Origin: Candidatus Woesearchaeota archaeon
Lineage (GTDB): Archaea > Nanobdellota > Nanobdellia > Woesearchaeales > DSVV01
DNA length: 64,000 bases
NCBI GenBank assembly: GCA_018661705.1
Contig: JABJHR010000015.1
Location: forward strand, 67,525-131,524
Direction of reading: 5' to 3'
Numbering within the stretch: the stretch's first letter is position 1; each line of letters starts with the position of its first letter. The translations under genes were made by a program, and so were the position numbers. Positions 34,669 to 43,096 of the stretch are shown here, piece by piece. Under the pieces are notes generated by a model. That model was not told the origin of the DNA, did no database searches, and saw only the letters and a program-made list of their open reading frames with translations.

Positions 34669-35670
34669 TTATTGCAATATGTGATCGATTGCCATTTCTG
34701 AGATGTCATTGATATTTAACCGCATGTTAAATAGATTTAATAATAATGAATCTGCTCTTACTTGGTTGTCTTTGCTTAGGTCATATTGTCCTGTGTTTAT
34801 GTTATTAATTTTTAAAAAGATTCTTTTTTTCTTGTCAAGGATTTCGTTTGCTAGTTCTAGGTCTTTTGTTAACATGCTTTTTACAGATTTTTCATATTTG
34901 ACTAATAACATGTTGGAAACTTCATCGATTTTTTCTAATAATTTTTTATCTATTTTTCCTGCTAGTTCTATTGAATCTTTTGCAATGTAATATGTGTTAT
35001 CTGTTATATTTTCAATTATTTTAATTAATAACAAATAGTTCATGCAATCTGTTGTAGTTAGATTTAATTGTTTTAGTTTAAGTGAAGATTTCATTGCAAA
35101 CCCTAATTGTTTTCTTAACAAAAGATAAAGTCTATCTACTTCATCTTCCCATAATTGAATATTTTCTACTGATGTTGATTCTTGTTTTAGAATTTTTATT
35201 GCTTCTTTTAACATTAATGAAGAAATATTGTATGATCTTCTTAATGATTTAATAATTGATAAATAATCTGATGAAAAAAAGTCTTGAATAATTATATTTC
35301 GGTTATCTTCTTCTATAATCTCAAACCCAATTAGTTTTTTTGCTTGTTTTACTATGTTTTTTCTTAATGATAAGTTTAAATCTTCTTTTTTTGATGTTAT
35401 TTTTATTAGGTGTGCTCCGTTTAAATAATTACCAACTAGTTCTCTTATTACATAATCATCTTTTTTGTTATCAACTATTATTGTTTTTTCTTCTGTTATT
35501 TTTTGTTCTAATTGTCTGCTTATGTGTAATGATCCATCTTTTTCTTCAAATATTGATAGATATTCGCCTGCTTTAATCTTGTTTTTTACTATCCAGGTTT
35601 TTGGCAATGAAATTGTGAATGTTGCCATTCCTGTTTTTTGTATTTTTCGTTGGTCTTTTTGCATGTTCAT
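34669..35670 (-). CDS. AbrB-like/PhoU-domain regulator
   Basis: 333 residues. Residues 1-55 ('QKTGMATFTISLPKTWIVKN') form a swapped-hairpin AbrB/SpoVT-type DNA-binding module, and residues 120-330 contain helical PhoU-like repeats. Such archaeal fusions are usually linked with phosphate uptake control. A TATA-like 'ctataaag' 25 bases before the ATG suggests a leaderless message, and an inverted GTATATA/TATATAC pair lies upstream. No phosphate transporter is adjacent in this window. Confidence 0.85.
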   Translation of the reverse strand: MNMQKDQRKIQKTGMATFTISLPKTWIVKNKIKAGEYLSIFEEKDGSLHISRQLEQKITEEKTIIVDNKKDDYVIRELVGNYLNGAHLIKITSKKEDLNLSLRKNIVKQAKKLIGFEIIEEDNRNIIIQDFFSSDYLSIIKSLRRSYNISSLMLKEAIKILKQESTSVENIQLWEDEVDRLYLLLRKQLGFAMKSSLKLKQLNLTTTDCMNYLLLIKIIENITDNTYYIAKDSIELAGKIDKKLLEKIDEVSNMLLVKYEKSVKSMLTKDLELANEILDKKKRIFLKINNINTGQYDLSKDNQVRADSLLLNLFNMRLNINDISEMAIDHILQ

Positions 35671-35706
35671 ATACTCAAGAGTGGTAACATTCTTTATAGG
35701 GTTAAT

Positions 35707-35733
35707 GTATATACATTACGTACATCTATATAC
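35707..35733 (-). promoter_or_regulatory. Inverted GTATATA repeats upstream of the PhoU-type regulator
   Basis: GTATATA (35707-35713) and TATATAC (35727-35733) face each other 37-63 bases upstream of the start, with a further 'CTATATAC' copy beyond. This may be a binding site for the gene's own product. Confidence 0.35.
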
Positions 35734-35810
35734 TTGCCTATATACTTCTTACGCCTATATTTAAACTTTACGTTATTTTTAAGATAAATAGAGTCTTTCT
35801 TACTATTAAT

Positions 35811-36035
35811 ATGAAATATCACTTAATATTAGCATTAACAGCAGATGTATTATTAGGATTAGCCCTAATTAATGATAGTTTGCACACCCGTGCTTTGCTA
35901 ATTGTGCCTGTTTTAGTGTTATTTCACGCTTCAATTGTTGTATTTGGTGTTGAATTTGATAATATGAACATGAGATCATGGAAAGAAAAAGAAAAAAGAA
36001 TAATTGAAGAAACAATAGCTAAATTTCAAAACTAA
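35811..36035 (+). CDS. Small two-helix membrane protein, 74 aa
   Basis: Two hydrophobic segments ('LILALTADVLLGLALI' and 'ALLIVPVLVLFHASIVVFGV') separated by a short loop, then a charged cytoplasmic tail. No family recognised. It has its own upstream AT-rich region and lies divergent from the PhoU-type regulator. Confidence 0.65.
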   Translation: MKYHLILALTADVLLGLALINDSLHTRALLIVPVLVLFHASIVVFGVEFDNMNMRSWKEKEKRIIEETIAKFQN

Positions 36036-36177
36036 AATGATTAATAGGTTCTTATTTCTAACTTGTACTTATTATTTCTGTAACAAACATTTATAAATGG
36101 TTTCAATTATTAATATCATAACTTAATGTCATTTAAAGTGAATAACCTAAGATTTAATTAATTAATAATTGAAAAAA

Positions 36178-37011
36178 ATGGAAGACAAAACTAAAAACTG
36201 GCTAATTATTGGGATTTCATTAGTAGTAATAATTGGATTCTTTTTCTTAGCTCAGAAAATACCGCAAGAAGCTCTTGAAACTTTAGGCGGTAGTTTGTCT
36301 TTGCCTGTTTTTACTTTTATTATTGCATTAATTGATGGATTTAATCCTTGTACATTATTTGTTCTAACAATGTTGTTGGGTTTAATGATATCTGTTTCAC
36401 ATTCAAGAAAAAAAATATTTGCAGTAGGATATACCTTTGCAATTGTTGTAATGATATTTTATTTTTTATTCATGCTTGCATGGCTAAATATTTTCAAATA
36501 TGTTGGATTTATTACTCCTTTAAGATATGGGATTGCTGCTTTAGCTCTTTTTGCAGGGTTAGTTAACTGTAAAGAATTATTTTTCTTTAGAAAAGGATTT
36601 ACATTAATGATTGCTGAGAAATATAAAACTTCATTATTTAGAAGAATACAAGCAATGAAAGATATTATTTTAAAAGGTTCAATGGCGGCTATTATCTTAG
36701 CCTCAATTGTTTTAGCAATATTTTCTTCACTAATTGAATTACCATGTACTGCAGGATTTCCAATCATCTATGCAGGCATCTTAGCTGCAAAAGGTTTTAG
36801 TGGTGGTTTATGGCATATATTATTTTTAGTTTTCTATAGTTTTGTTTATATTTTACCATTAACAGCTGTTATTACATTATTTGGATTTACTTTCAAAGGT
36901 AAACAAATAAGTAAACAACAAATGCAGATAATTAAGTATGTTGGTGGGTTTATTATGGTCTTGTTAGGTATTTTATTATTAGTAAATCCTGGATTGTTAA
37001 CAGCGATGTGA
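36178..37011 (+). CDS. CcdA/DsbD-like transmembrane thiol transporter
   Basis: 277 residues, about six membrane helices. The paired-Cys signatures of CcdA are present: 'IDGFNPCTLFV' near residue 55 and 'IELPCTAGFP' near 190, which shuttle electrons from cytoplasmic thioredoxin to the outside. The ORF track begins at a TTG (36169); the ATG at 36178 is preferred. It is a likely partner of the thioredoxin at 34307 and relevant to the disulfide-rich surface proteins; whether it also serves haem-protein maturation cannot be judged. Confidence 0.88.
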   Translation: MEDKTKNWLIIGISLVVIIGFFFLAQKIPQEALETLGGSLSLPVFTFIIALIDGFNPCTLFVLTMLLGLMISVSHSRKKIFAVGYTFAIVVMIFYFLFMLAWLNIFKYVGFITPLRYGIAALALFAGLVNCKELFFFRKGFTLMIAEKYKTSLFRRIQAMKDIILKGSMAAIILASIVLAIFSSLIELPCTAGFPIIYAGILAAKGFSGGLWHILFLVFYSFVYILPLTAVITLFGFTFKGKQISKQQMQIIKYVGGFIMVLLGILLLVNPGLLTAM

Positions 37012-37018
37012 TCAAATA

Positions 37019-37130
37019 GTTTTAAGTAATAGGTTCTAAGTTTGTAGTTGGTTATGAGTTAATTAGTATGTAGTCTTTAGACTATTTACCAACTTCTTAC
37101 TTCCAACTTAGAACTACTTACTACCTTACT
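37019..37130. terminator. Long palindrome (SIR-3) between convergent genes
   Basis: Imperfect inverted repeat with arms such as GGTTCTAAGTT / AACTTAGAACT and GTTGG / CCAAC, ending in both gene tails. It reads as a bidirectional terminator; similar words recur at 39.7, 52.8 and 58.5 kb. Confidence 0.6.
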
Positions 37131-37866
37131 TTATTTCTATTCTTAATTGAGGAAATTTAACTAAACATGCTTCTTTAACATCCTCTAAAAAACCGAGAGA
37201 AGGAGGATTAATACTTTGAAAGTTTTTGTTTAATAATTCTTCATCATTAGTAAATTTCTGAAGAACCCATCTTACATTAAGGTTATTAACAATGTTTGCT
37301 ATTTCTAATATGTCTTCTTTTCTATAAAGTAAACCAGGAATAATTGTAGTTCTTATTTCTATATCAATTTTATCTTTATTTTCTTTGAGAATTTGAATTG
37401 TTGCTCTAATATTATCAAGGATTTGGTTAGAGCTAATAAAGAAAGTCTTTGATTTTGTATTTTTTTCAAATAATTCTTCTTGTAATGGTGATTTTATATC
37501 TAAAGCAACAAAATCAATTAAATTTTCTTTTATTAAACTATTAAGAACTTCTGGTTTTGAACCATTTGTTTCAATTCCTGTTTTTAGTTTTCTTCCTTTA
37601 CAATACTTTGCAAGGTCTATTAATTGAGGTCTTTGTAAACATGATTCTCCACCTGTAAAAATTACTGCTTCAGCAAAACCACTATTTAATTCAATTTCTT
37701 TTTTTATTTCCTTAATGTCAATTAAGAATTCTTCTCGTGATTCAACAAGGTGGTGTGTCTTGCATATGGGACATTTAAAGTCACATCCTGCAAAGAAGAC
37801 TTTCAGACACACATTCTTTGTCCAATCAACATGAACTGGTTCTACTGCTTTAATATATGCCTGCAT
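37126..37866 (-). CDS. Anaerobic ribonucleotide reductase-activating protein (radical SAM)
   Basis: Radical SAM enzyme of the NrdG-like archaeal type, 246 residues, that would install the glycyl radical on NrdD (not in the window). The cluster motif 'FAGCDFKCPICKTHH' (C-x3-C-x2-C) is near residue 30 and 'VIFTGGESCLQ' near 75. The ORF track starts at a GTG inside the ribosome site 'gggtgag'; the ATG at 37866 ('MQAYIKAVEP') is preferred. It sits next to dUTPase, giving a nucleotide-metabolism context. A different small activase role is possible. Confidence 0.87.
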   Translation of the reverse strand: MQAYIKAVEPVHVDWTKNVCLKVFFAGCDFKCPICKTHHLVESREEFLIDIKEIKKEIELNSGFAEAVIFTGGESCLQRPQLIDLAKYCKGRKLKTGIETNGSKPEVLNSLIKENLIDFVALDIKSPLQEELFEKNTKSKTFFISSNQILDNIRATIQILKENKDKIDIEIRTTIIPGLLYRKEDILEIANIVNNLNVRWVLQKFTNDEELLNKNFQSINPPSLGFLEDVKEACLVKFPQLRIEIK

Positions 37867-37880
37867 AAGGCTCACCCATT

Positions 37881-38027
<147 letters not shown>

Positions 38028-38054
38028 ACTTTTATCGCCTCTTTTTAATTGTAA

Positions 38055-38504
38055 TCAAAAACGCCCAGAGCTGCCAAATCCACCTGTGCCTCTTTCAGTA
38101 TCTTCTTCCCACGCGTTGACTTCTTCTAAGTCAACAATTTCAACTTTTTTGAAGACAGCTTGAGCAATTCTTTCGCCTCTTTTAATCTCGTAAGCCTCTT
38201 TCCCATGGTTAACAAGTAAAGCATGTACAATGCCTCTATAACCTTGATCAATAGTACCCGGTGTATTAATCATTGAAATGCCATGATTAACAGCTAAACC
38301 AGACCTTGGTCTTATTTGCATTTCATAACCCAAAGGAATTGCAATTTTTATTCCAGTACTAATGCCTTTAATTTCTCCTGGTTGAATATTAGTAGTTTCT
38401 GTTGAATATAAATCCATGCCTGCATCCCCATGATGTTTGTATTTTGGGGTTGGTAGATCTTTATCTGTTTTTAAAATCTTAATTTTTAACAATCTTTTCA
38501 CCAC
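38055..38504 (-). CDS. dut: dUTP diphosphatase
   Basis: Hydrolyses dUTP to dUMP, protecting DNA from uracil. 149 residues; all five trimeric dUTPase motifs are visible in order: 'GDAGMDLYS', 'RPRSGLA', 'NTPGTIDQGYRG', 'RGERIAQAVF' and the C-terminal 'RGTGGFGSSGRF'. The last motif marks dUTPase rather than dCTP deaminase. Confidence 0.96.
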   Translation of the reverse strand: MVKRLLKIKILKTDKDLPTPKYKHHGDAGMDLYSTETTNIQPGEIKGISTGIKIAIPLGYEMQIRPRSGLAVNHGISMINTPGTIDQGYRGIVHALLVNHGKEAYEIKRGERIAQAVFKKVEIVDLEEVNAWEEDTERGTGGFGSSGRF

Positions 38505-38636
38505 TTAACATCTAAGAATTGATGCCGCAATCACATCTTTTTTACTATATCTATTTTGATATGAATTCTTGTATATAAAGTATGTTAATATAAAACATAT
38601 AGTTTGTAGGTTACATGTGATGTTTGAGTAGTGAAT

Positions 38637-39278
38637 TCATTTTTTTATCACTACAAACATTTCATCAAAGTTTCCAATAGATGGATGACATTTTATCTTT
38701 TTTGTTTCAATTATGTTAAAATCTTTAAGTATTTCTTTCCATTCTTTTGGTGTCCATAAGTTTCTATAAAGGCCATCGCAACAAATTGTTCTATCACCTT
38801 GTTTCTTGATATGATAATGTTTTGCTGATCTTTTACTCATAATAGGGAAACTTGCAATAATTAAATGAGAAACTTTGAGCATTTTTCTGATTAATGTTGG
38901 TATTTTTCTTTTAGGAAAATGTTCAAGAACGCCACCATGCATGATACAATCAAATGAGTTTAATTTAAACTTTTTATCAATATCGTATAAATCTACATTC
39001 ATTATTTTAATCTTCTTTCCAAATTTCTTTGCATTCTTTTTTGCAGCAGTAATAACTTTCTTATCTATATCAATTCCTGTTACATTATAACCAAGATAGG
39101 ACATTGGAATGGCTGTGCAACCTAATCCACAACCACAATCTAACAATTTTGCATCTTTTTTTAGGTATTTTTCATATATCCATAAGTCATGTTTAACCAT
39201 ATCTAAATAATTAAGAAAGTCTTTCTTAGTAAAGATTACATTCATGTGTTGTTTAAATTTTTCATACCAATCTTCCAT
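38637..39278 (-). CDS. SAM-dependent methyltransferase, class I
   Basis: 213 residues with the SAM-binding motif 'LLDCGCGLGCTAIPM' near residue 44 and the acidic loop 'VTGIDID'. 'CIMHGGVLEHFP' near 112 matches motif IV of small-molecule methyltransferases. The substrate is unknown. Monocistronic. Confidence 0.85.
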   Translation of the reverse strand: MEDWYEKFKQHMNVIFTKKDFLNYLDMVKHDLWIYEKYLKKDAKLLDCGCGLGCTAIPMSYLGYNVTGIDIDKKVITAAKKNAKKFGKKIKIMNVDLYDIDKKFKLNSFDCIMHGGVLEHFPKRKIPTLIRKMLKVSHLIIASFPIMSKRSAKHYHIKKQGDRTICCDGLYRNLWTPKEWKEILKDFNIIETKKIKCHPSIGNFDEMFVVIKK

Positions 39279-39360
39279 GTGTTTAAATTAAATTCATTAG
39301 TTTATATTTTTTTTGACAATCAACAGAAACTTTTTAAATAAATAAAGAATCCTTAGTATT

Positions 39361-39690
39361 ATGGTAACCGCATTTGTGCTTATGCATATTAAACCGAATA
39401 AATTGAAAATAGTTAGTAATACTTTATCTAAATTAGAAGAAGTTAAAGAAATTCATGAAGTCTATGGTAGGTTTGATGCTATTGCTAAGATTGAAGTGGC
39501 TAATAATCAAGAATTGCAAAGTTTCTTTCAGAATAAAATTAGTATCATTGAAGGAATTAGAACATCTGAAACATTGATTACATTAGATAATGATTACAAT
39601 GGAAACAAAGATAATAATGTTGATGTTAATGAACTACTAGAAGAAGCAGATCATGAAGATAAAGATGATGATGTTGAGTATGAAGTATAA
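39361..39690 (+). CDS. Stand-alone Lrp/AsnC ligand-binding (RAM) domain protein
   Basis: 109 residues. Residues 1-78 ('MVTAFVLMHIKPNKLKIV', 'EVYGRFDAIAKIEV') are the alpha-beta effector-binding domain of Lrp-family regulators without the helix-turn-helix. The last 30 residues are an acidic Asp/Asn/Glu tail. Such proteins may form heteromers with full Lrp regulators or bind amino acids directly. Function inferred from the fold only. Confidence 0.8.
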   Translation: MVTAFVLMHIKPNKLKIVSNTLSKLEEVKEIHEVYGRFDAIAKIEVANNQELQSFFQNKISIIEGIRTSETLITLDNDYNGNKDNNVDVNELLEEADHEDKDDDVEYEV

Positions 39691-39694
39691 TTCT

Positions 39695-39812
39695 TAGGGT
39701 TTTGAGTAATGAGTTTTGGGTCTTGAGTTGGTAATGTGTTTGTAGCTATGAGAATACTCGTTACTCACTACAAAAAACTAACTACTTACTCATAACACAG
39801 AACTCAAAACTT
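39695..39812. terminator. Long palindrome (SIR-3) between convergent genes
   Basis: Arms GTTTTGAGT / ACTCAAAAC and internal words shared with 37.0, 52.8 and 58.5 kb. Probable bidirectional terminator. Confidence 0.6.
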
Positions 39813-40394
39813 TTTCCTTCTTTCTCTACCAACTAGCCTTTCTAAAGCATCTATCTTCTTAAGTAATTCGTATTTCTCATCTGAGAAATCTTTAAGTTTT
39901 CTTGCATGCTTTTCTAATGAGAAATCTTTTTCTTTAATATTAGAAGCAATTCTATTAAATTTGCTCATTTCTGTTTTTACTTGTTCAATTCCTGTATTGA
40001 CAGATTGTAACGATTGTTTTAAATCATTATAACTCTTAACATCTGTTCTAATACGTTCAACTTGTGATCCAAGCTCTGTTTTGAATTCTTTTGTTAATTC
40101 TTCGACTACTTTTTGTTTTAATTGTGTTTTTAATAGTTTTAGATCATCTAATTCTGAATTCATTTGTATTTTAACATCTCTAATGCTTTCTAATTCCTTC
40201 TTTATTTGATTAACATGTTCAGAACTATTATTATGGAAGTTAATTAAGTTTGTTTTAAGATTTGAAACATCAGAATGCATTGCTTGAATTATCTCAGATT
40301 GTTTAGTTAAGTTTTCATTATGAGTGTTTAATTTATCATGTACTTCTTTAATTTTTTCCTCTGATTCCATTAACCCTTTTATTTTGTTTAACAT
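39804..40394 (-). CDS. Coiled-coil protein, 196 aa
   Basis: Almost entirely predicted helix with heptad-like repeats from residue 5 to 190 ('IKEVHDKLNTHNENLTKQ', 'KQKVVEELTKEFKTEL'). No signal or membrane segment. The C-terminus is basic ('RRKKF'). Start at the ATG 40394; the track's TTG start is less likely. It may be structural or SMC-like; no family identified. Confidence 0.7.
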   Translation of the reverse strand: MLNKIKGLMESEEKIKEVHDKLNTHNENLTKQSEIIQAMHSDVSNLKTNLINFHNNSSEHVNQIKKELESIRDVKIQMNSELDDLKLLKTQLKQKVVEELTKEFKTELGSQVERIRTDVKSYNDLKQSLQSVNTGIEQVKTEMSKFNRIASNIKEKDFSLEKHARKLKDFSDEKYELLKKIDALERLVGRERRKKF

Positions 40395-40430
40395 TTTTGT
40401 AACCAAAATCTACTTTTTTAGATAAAAGAA

Positions 40431-40543
40431 AGCGGGGAGAGGGACTCGAACCCTCGATCATCGGGATCTGCGAAATCATCACATATTGCTATGCTCATAA
40501 TCCCGATTGCAGCCGATTGCCTTAGCCACTTGGCCACCCCCGC
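40431..40543 (-). tRNA. tRNA-Cys(GCA) with one intron
   Basis: Exon 1 40543-40507, intron 40506-40466 (41 nt), exon 2 40465-40431. Acceptor GCGGGGG/TCCCCGC, D-arm GCC/GGC, anticodon arm ATCGG/CCGAT with loop CTGCAAC, T-arm GAGGG/CCCTC, discriminator U as usual for archaeal tRNA-Cys. The intron at 37/38 is in a textbook bulge-helix-bulge: CTGC pairs GCAG with bulges AAT and ATC. CCA is not encoded. Confidence 0.95.
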
Positions 40544-40685
40544 ATTCTACACAAAGCAAAGGTCGTTTATTTATATAGTTTTTTGTTAGAAAAGGTTAAA
40601 GGTGAATGGAACTCTATGGTCTTTCAGTATTCACCATAACCTTTATAAACTTGTATTATACATCTATATACTAAAAGGGGAGAAC

Positions 40686-41399
40686 ATGAAACAGCATGTA
40701 AGTAGATTTTGGAAAGAGTATATAGTTGCTGTAATTATCATTCTTTTATCAGGACTCTTTATGAAAGTTGATATGGTTGAATTTTTAAGATCTGTAACTG
40801 GTTACGTGGTTGCAGAGTCAACTGCTGCAATAATCGTAAGTTATTCTTATTTATTTTTAATTGTTCTTGGACCATTGTTGTTAATTGGAATGATTGGACA
40901 TAATCATTATTCTGCTAAAGTTGAATACAAAAATGCAAGAGATTTTCATAAGGTTAAACATAGTAGTGTTGATCATTCATTACATCACTTTTTACATGAA
41001 GATTCACATAATCATATTAAAGAATATAATGCAAAAGAAAAACATTTGCATGAATCAAGAAACAAAGCAAATAATCTTAAAGGTTCTGAATTATTAACAT
41101 ATCCTCATGCAATGGATCATGTTATGTTAAAACAGCATATTAAAAATAAACTTGTACAAGGGCATACTAGAACTGCTATCATGGCTGAGTTAGCAAATAA
41201 TAACTGGGACCAAAATAAAGTTGGATTAGCGTTTGAAGATGTTAGTTTAACTGCTTCTGAAGCAGAAATTATGTTAGGAAGCTTTGTTACAAGAAGTTTA
41301 GTTGAGGGGAATGATATTAATTCTATCAGACAATCATTAGTAAATGGTGGTTGGGAATCACAAAAAGTTGATAAAGTTATTAATATGGTTATGAAATAA
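40686..41399 (+). CDS. Membrane protein with UBA-like C-terminal repeats
   Basis: 237 residues from the ATG at 40686, which follows 'ggggagaac' (the track's earlier start is less likely). Two membrane segments near residues 12-34 and 50-78, then a His-rich hydrophilic middle, and two C-terminal helical repeats of the type 'L..G.....I...L...W....V' ('TRTAIMAELANNNWDQNKV', 'INSIRQSLVNGGWESQKV'). Such repeats are common in DPANN membrane proteins; role unknown. It ends one base before trmI and so probably shares its transcript. Confidence 0.78.
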   Translation: MKQHVSRFWKEYIVAVIIILLSGLFMKVDMVEFLRSVTGYVVAESTAAIIVSYSYLFLIVLGPLLLIGMIGHNHYSAKVEYKNARDFHKVKHSSVDHSLHHFLHEDSHNHIKEYNAKEKHLHESRNKANNLKGSELLTYPHAMDHVMLKQHIKNKLVQGHTRTAIMAELANNNWDQNKVGLAFEDVSLTASEAEIMLGSFVTRSLVEGNDINSIRQSLVNGGWESQKVDKVINMVMK

Positions 41400-41400
41400 A

Positions 41401-42129
41401 ATGAAACTATTAACTAACAGAGAAGGAAAAAAGTTTTTCTATAAAGGACAAGATTTGCATACTAAATATGGTTTTGTTAAAAAAAGTGATATTGAAAAAG
41501 CAAAACCTGGGGATAAAGTAAAAACTCAATTAGGAAAAGAGTTTACAGTCTTACCTGCATTATTTATTGATAAATTAGCTAAGATGAAAAGAGCACCACA
41601 AATTATTCCTTTGAAAGATGTTGGTTTAATTATAGCAGAAACTGGTCTAGAACCAAACTGGAAAATTGTTGATGCTGGAGCAGGAAGTGGAGCATTATGT
41701 TGTCACCTTGCAAATTTAGTTCCTAAAGGAAAGGTTTATACTTATGATATTAGAGATGATCATTTAGCAGTTGCTCAGGCAAATATTAAATTCTTTGGGT
41801 TCAAAAATATTACTGCAAAAAAACTAAGTATTTATGATAAAATTCCTCACAAAAATATAGATTTAATTACATTAGATGTTCCTGAACCTTGGTTAGCATT
41901 AGAAAATGCATTCAAAGCATTAAAACCAGGTGGTTTTATTGTTAGTTATTCTCCATGTATGCCCCAGGTAAGTGATTTTGTTGAGGCTGTGAAGAAGATT
42001 GATGGATTAAGTTACATTAAGACTATTGAATTAATTCAAAGGGAATGGGAAGTTATTGGCAGGAAACAAAGACCTAAGACACAGCAAATGGGACATAGTG
42101 GGTTTATTAGTTTTGTAAGAAAGATTTGA
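41401..42129 (+). CDS. trmI: tRNA (adenine-N1)-methyltransferase TrmI
   Basis: Forms m1A in the T-loop of tRNA (positions 57/58). 242 residues: N-terminal beta domain ending 'FTVLPALFIDKLAKMKRAPQ', Rossmann core with 'IVDAGAGSGALCCHLA' near residue 90, 'VYTYDIRDDHLAVAQ' and the catalytic-loop 'ITLDVPEPW'. The last 99 bases overlap the antisense BRO-N reading frame. Confidence 0.93.
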   Translation: MKLLTNREGKKFFYKGQDLHTKYGFVKKSDIEKAKPGDKVKTQLGKEFTVLPALFIDKLAKMKRAPQIIPLKDVGLIIAETGLEPNWKIVDAGAGSGALCCHLANLVPKGKVYTYDIRDDHLAVAQANIKFFGFKNITAKKLSIYDKIPHKNIDLITLDVPEPWLALENAFKALKPGGFIVSYSPCMPQVSDFVEAVKKIDGLSYIKTIELIQREWEVIGRKQRPKTQQMGHSGFISFVRKI

Positions 42130-42957
42130 GTAATTTATTCTTTTCCTTTTTATCTTTTCAGGTTCTTTAAGATAATTTTCTTTTGAAAGCACTTTCTCAT
42201 CTGTTCTTTTTTCTAATTCTTTTCTTGCAATACCTGCTACTCCGCCTCCATCTTTTGCAGCTTCTTTATTTTCATCAAAACCTTTTGTATCTCTTTTTTT
42301 TGCTATTTTAGTTGTAGAAGCTTCTCCTAACATTGCAAAAATTAGTTCTAAATCATTCATATGGTCTCTTAAGTTTTGTTTTTTTAGTTCTTTATGTTTT
42401 TTATACTCAGATATTGTCATTCCAAATGAGGCTTTTGAGATCTCATTAGTAAGAATTCCATAATCTCTGTGTTCAACTTCTCTTTTTGACCATTCATCTG
42501 TTAGTTCTTGCCTTACTACAATACCTCTTATTCTTTTTTCAATCCATTCTTCTGAATAACCTTTTGCTCTGTAAAGTTGTTTCATCCTTTTTTGAGCTAA
42601 TTCTGGGTTTTCTATTTCTTTTACTCTATCATAACCTGTCTTAGCCAACCACAATTTGAATGGTTCTGCTTTTTTTGAAGGGATTGACTGTATAATCCTG
42701 AATGCACCTTCTGTGTTGACACAATTCATTCTTTGTTTCCCACCAATTGTATCAATAGAAAGGGTATGTACAATTTGTACCCACCCTTTGGTCAATGTGG
42801 GATTTCTGTATTTCATTCTTTGTATATACTGTTTTGGATCACTAGAATTTGTCAAAGCATACACAATATCATCTAAAACAAACCACCATTCATCTTTATG
42901 CCATTTTCTCCTAATTTTTTTATCTTCAAATAAAGCTAAACTTCTTTCTTTTTTCAT
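42031..42957 (-). CDS. BRO-N domain protein (phage antirepressor-like)
   Basis: 308 residues. Residues 1-110 ('FEDKKIRRKWHKDEWWFVLDD') are a BRO-N DNA-binding domain; 120-275 match the downstream region of widespread bacterial BRO-N proteins ('AELQKRMKQLYRAKGYSEEW'-like, 'SKASFGMTISEYKKHK', 'KKRDTKGFDENKEAA'). Recognisable similarity ends near 'VLSKENYL'; the final 33 residues read antisense through trmI, so the original stop may be lost. Strong 'ggaggtaat' ribosome site. Probably acquired by transfer. Confidence 0.82.
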   Translation of the reverse strand: MKKERSLALFEDKKIRRKWHKDEWWFVLDDIVYALTNSSDPKQYIQRMKYRNPTLTKGWVQIVHTLSIDTIGGKQRMNCVNTEGAFRIIQSIPSKKAEPFKLWLAKTGYDRVKEIENPELAQKRMKQLYRAKGYSEEWIEKRIRGIVVRQELTDEWSKREVEHRDYGILTNEISKASFGMTISEYKKHKELKKQNLRDHMNDLELIFAMLGEASTTKIAKKRDTKGFDENKEAAKDGGGVAGIARKELEKRTDEKVLSKENYLKEPEKIKRKRINYSNLSYKTNKPTMSHLLCLRSLFPANNFPFPLN

Positions 42958-42961
42958 GTTA

Positions 42962-43096
42962 ATTACCTCCGAAAATGTTTCGAAATTTTGAATTTCGCTT
43001 TTACACTTAGAATTAATAGGTAGATTTTGAAGTTAATAAATTTTCCTCGACGAGAATCGGAAGATTTCCGGAAATTTTTAACTTTTTAGAAATAAC
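42962..43096 (-). promoter_or_regulatory. Palindromic upstream region of the BRO-N gene
   Basis: CGAAATT-TTG-AATTTCG and an overlapping TTTCGAAA lie just upstream of the ribosome site, and a second GGAAGATTTCCGGAAA further up. This may be an operator for the BRO-N protein itself. Confidence 0.4.
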
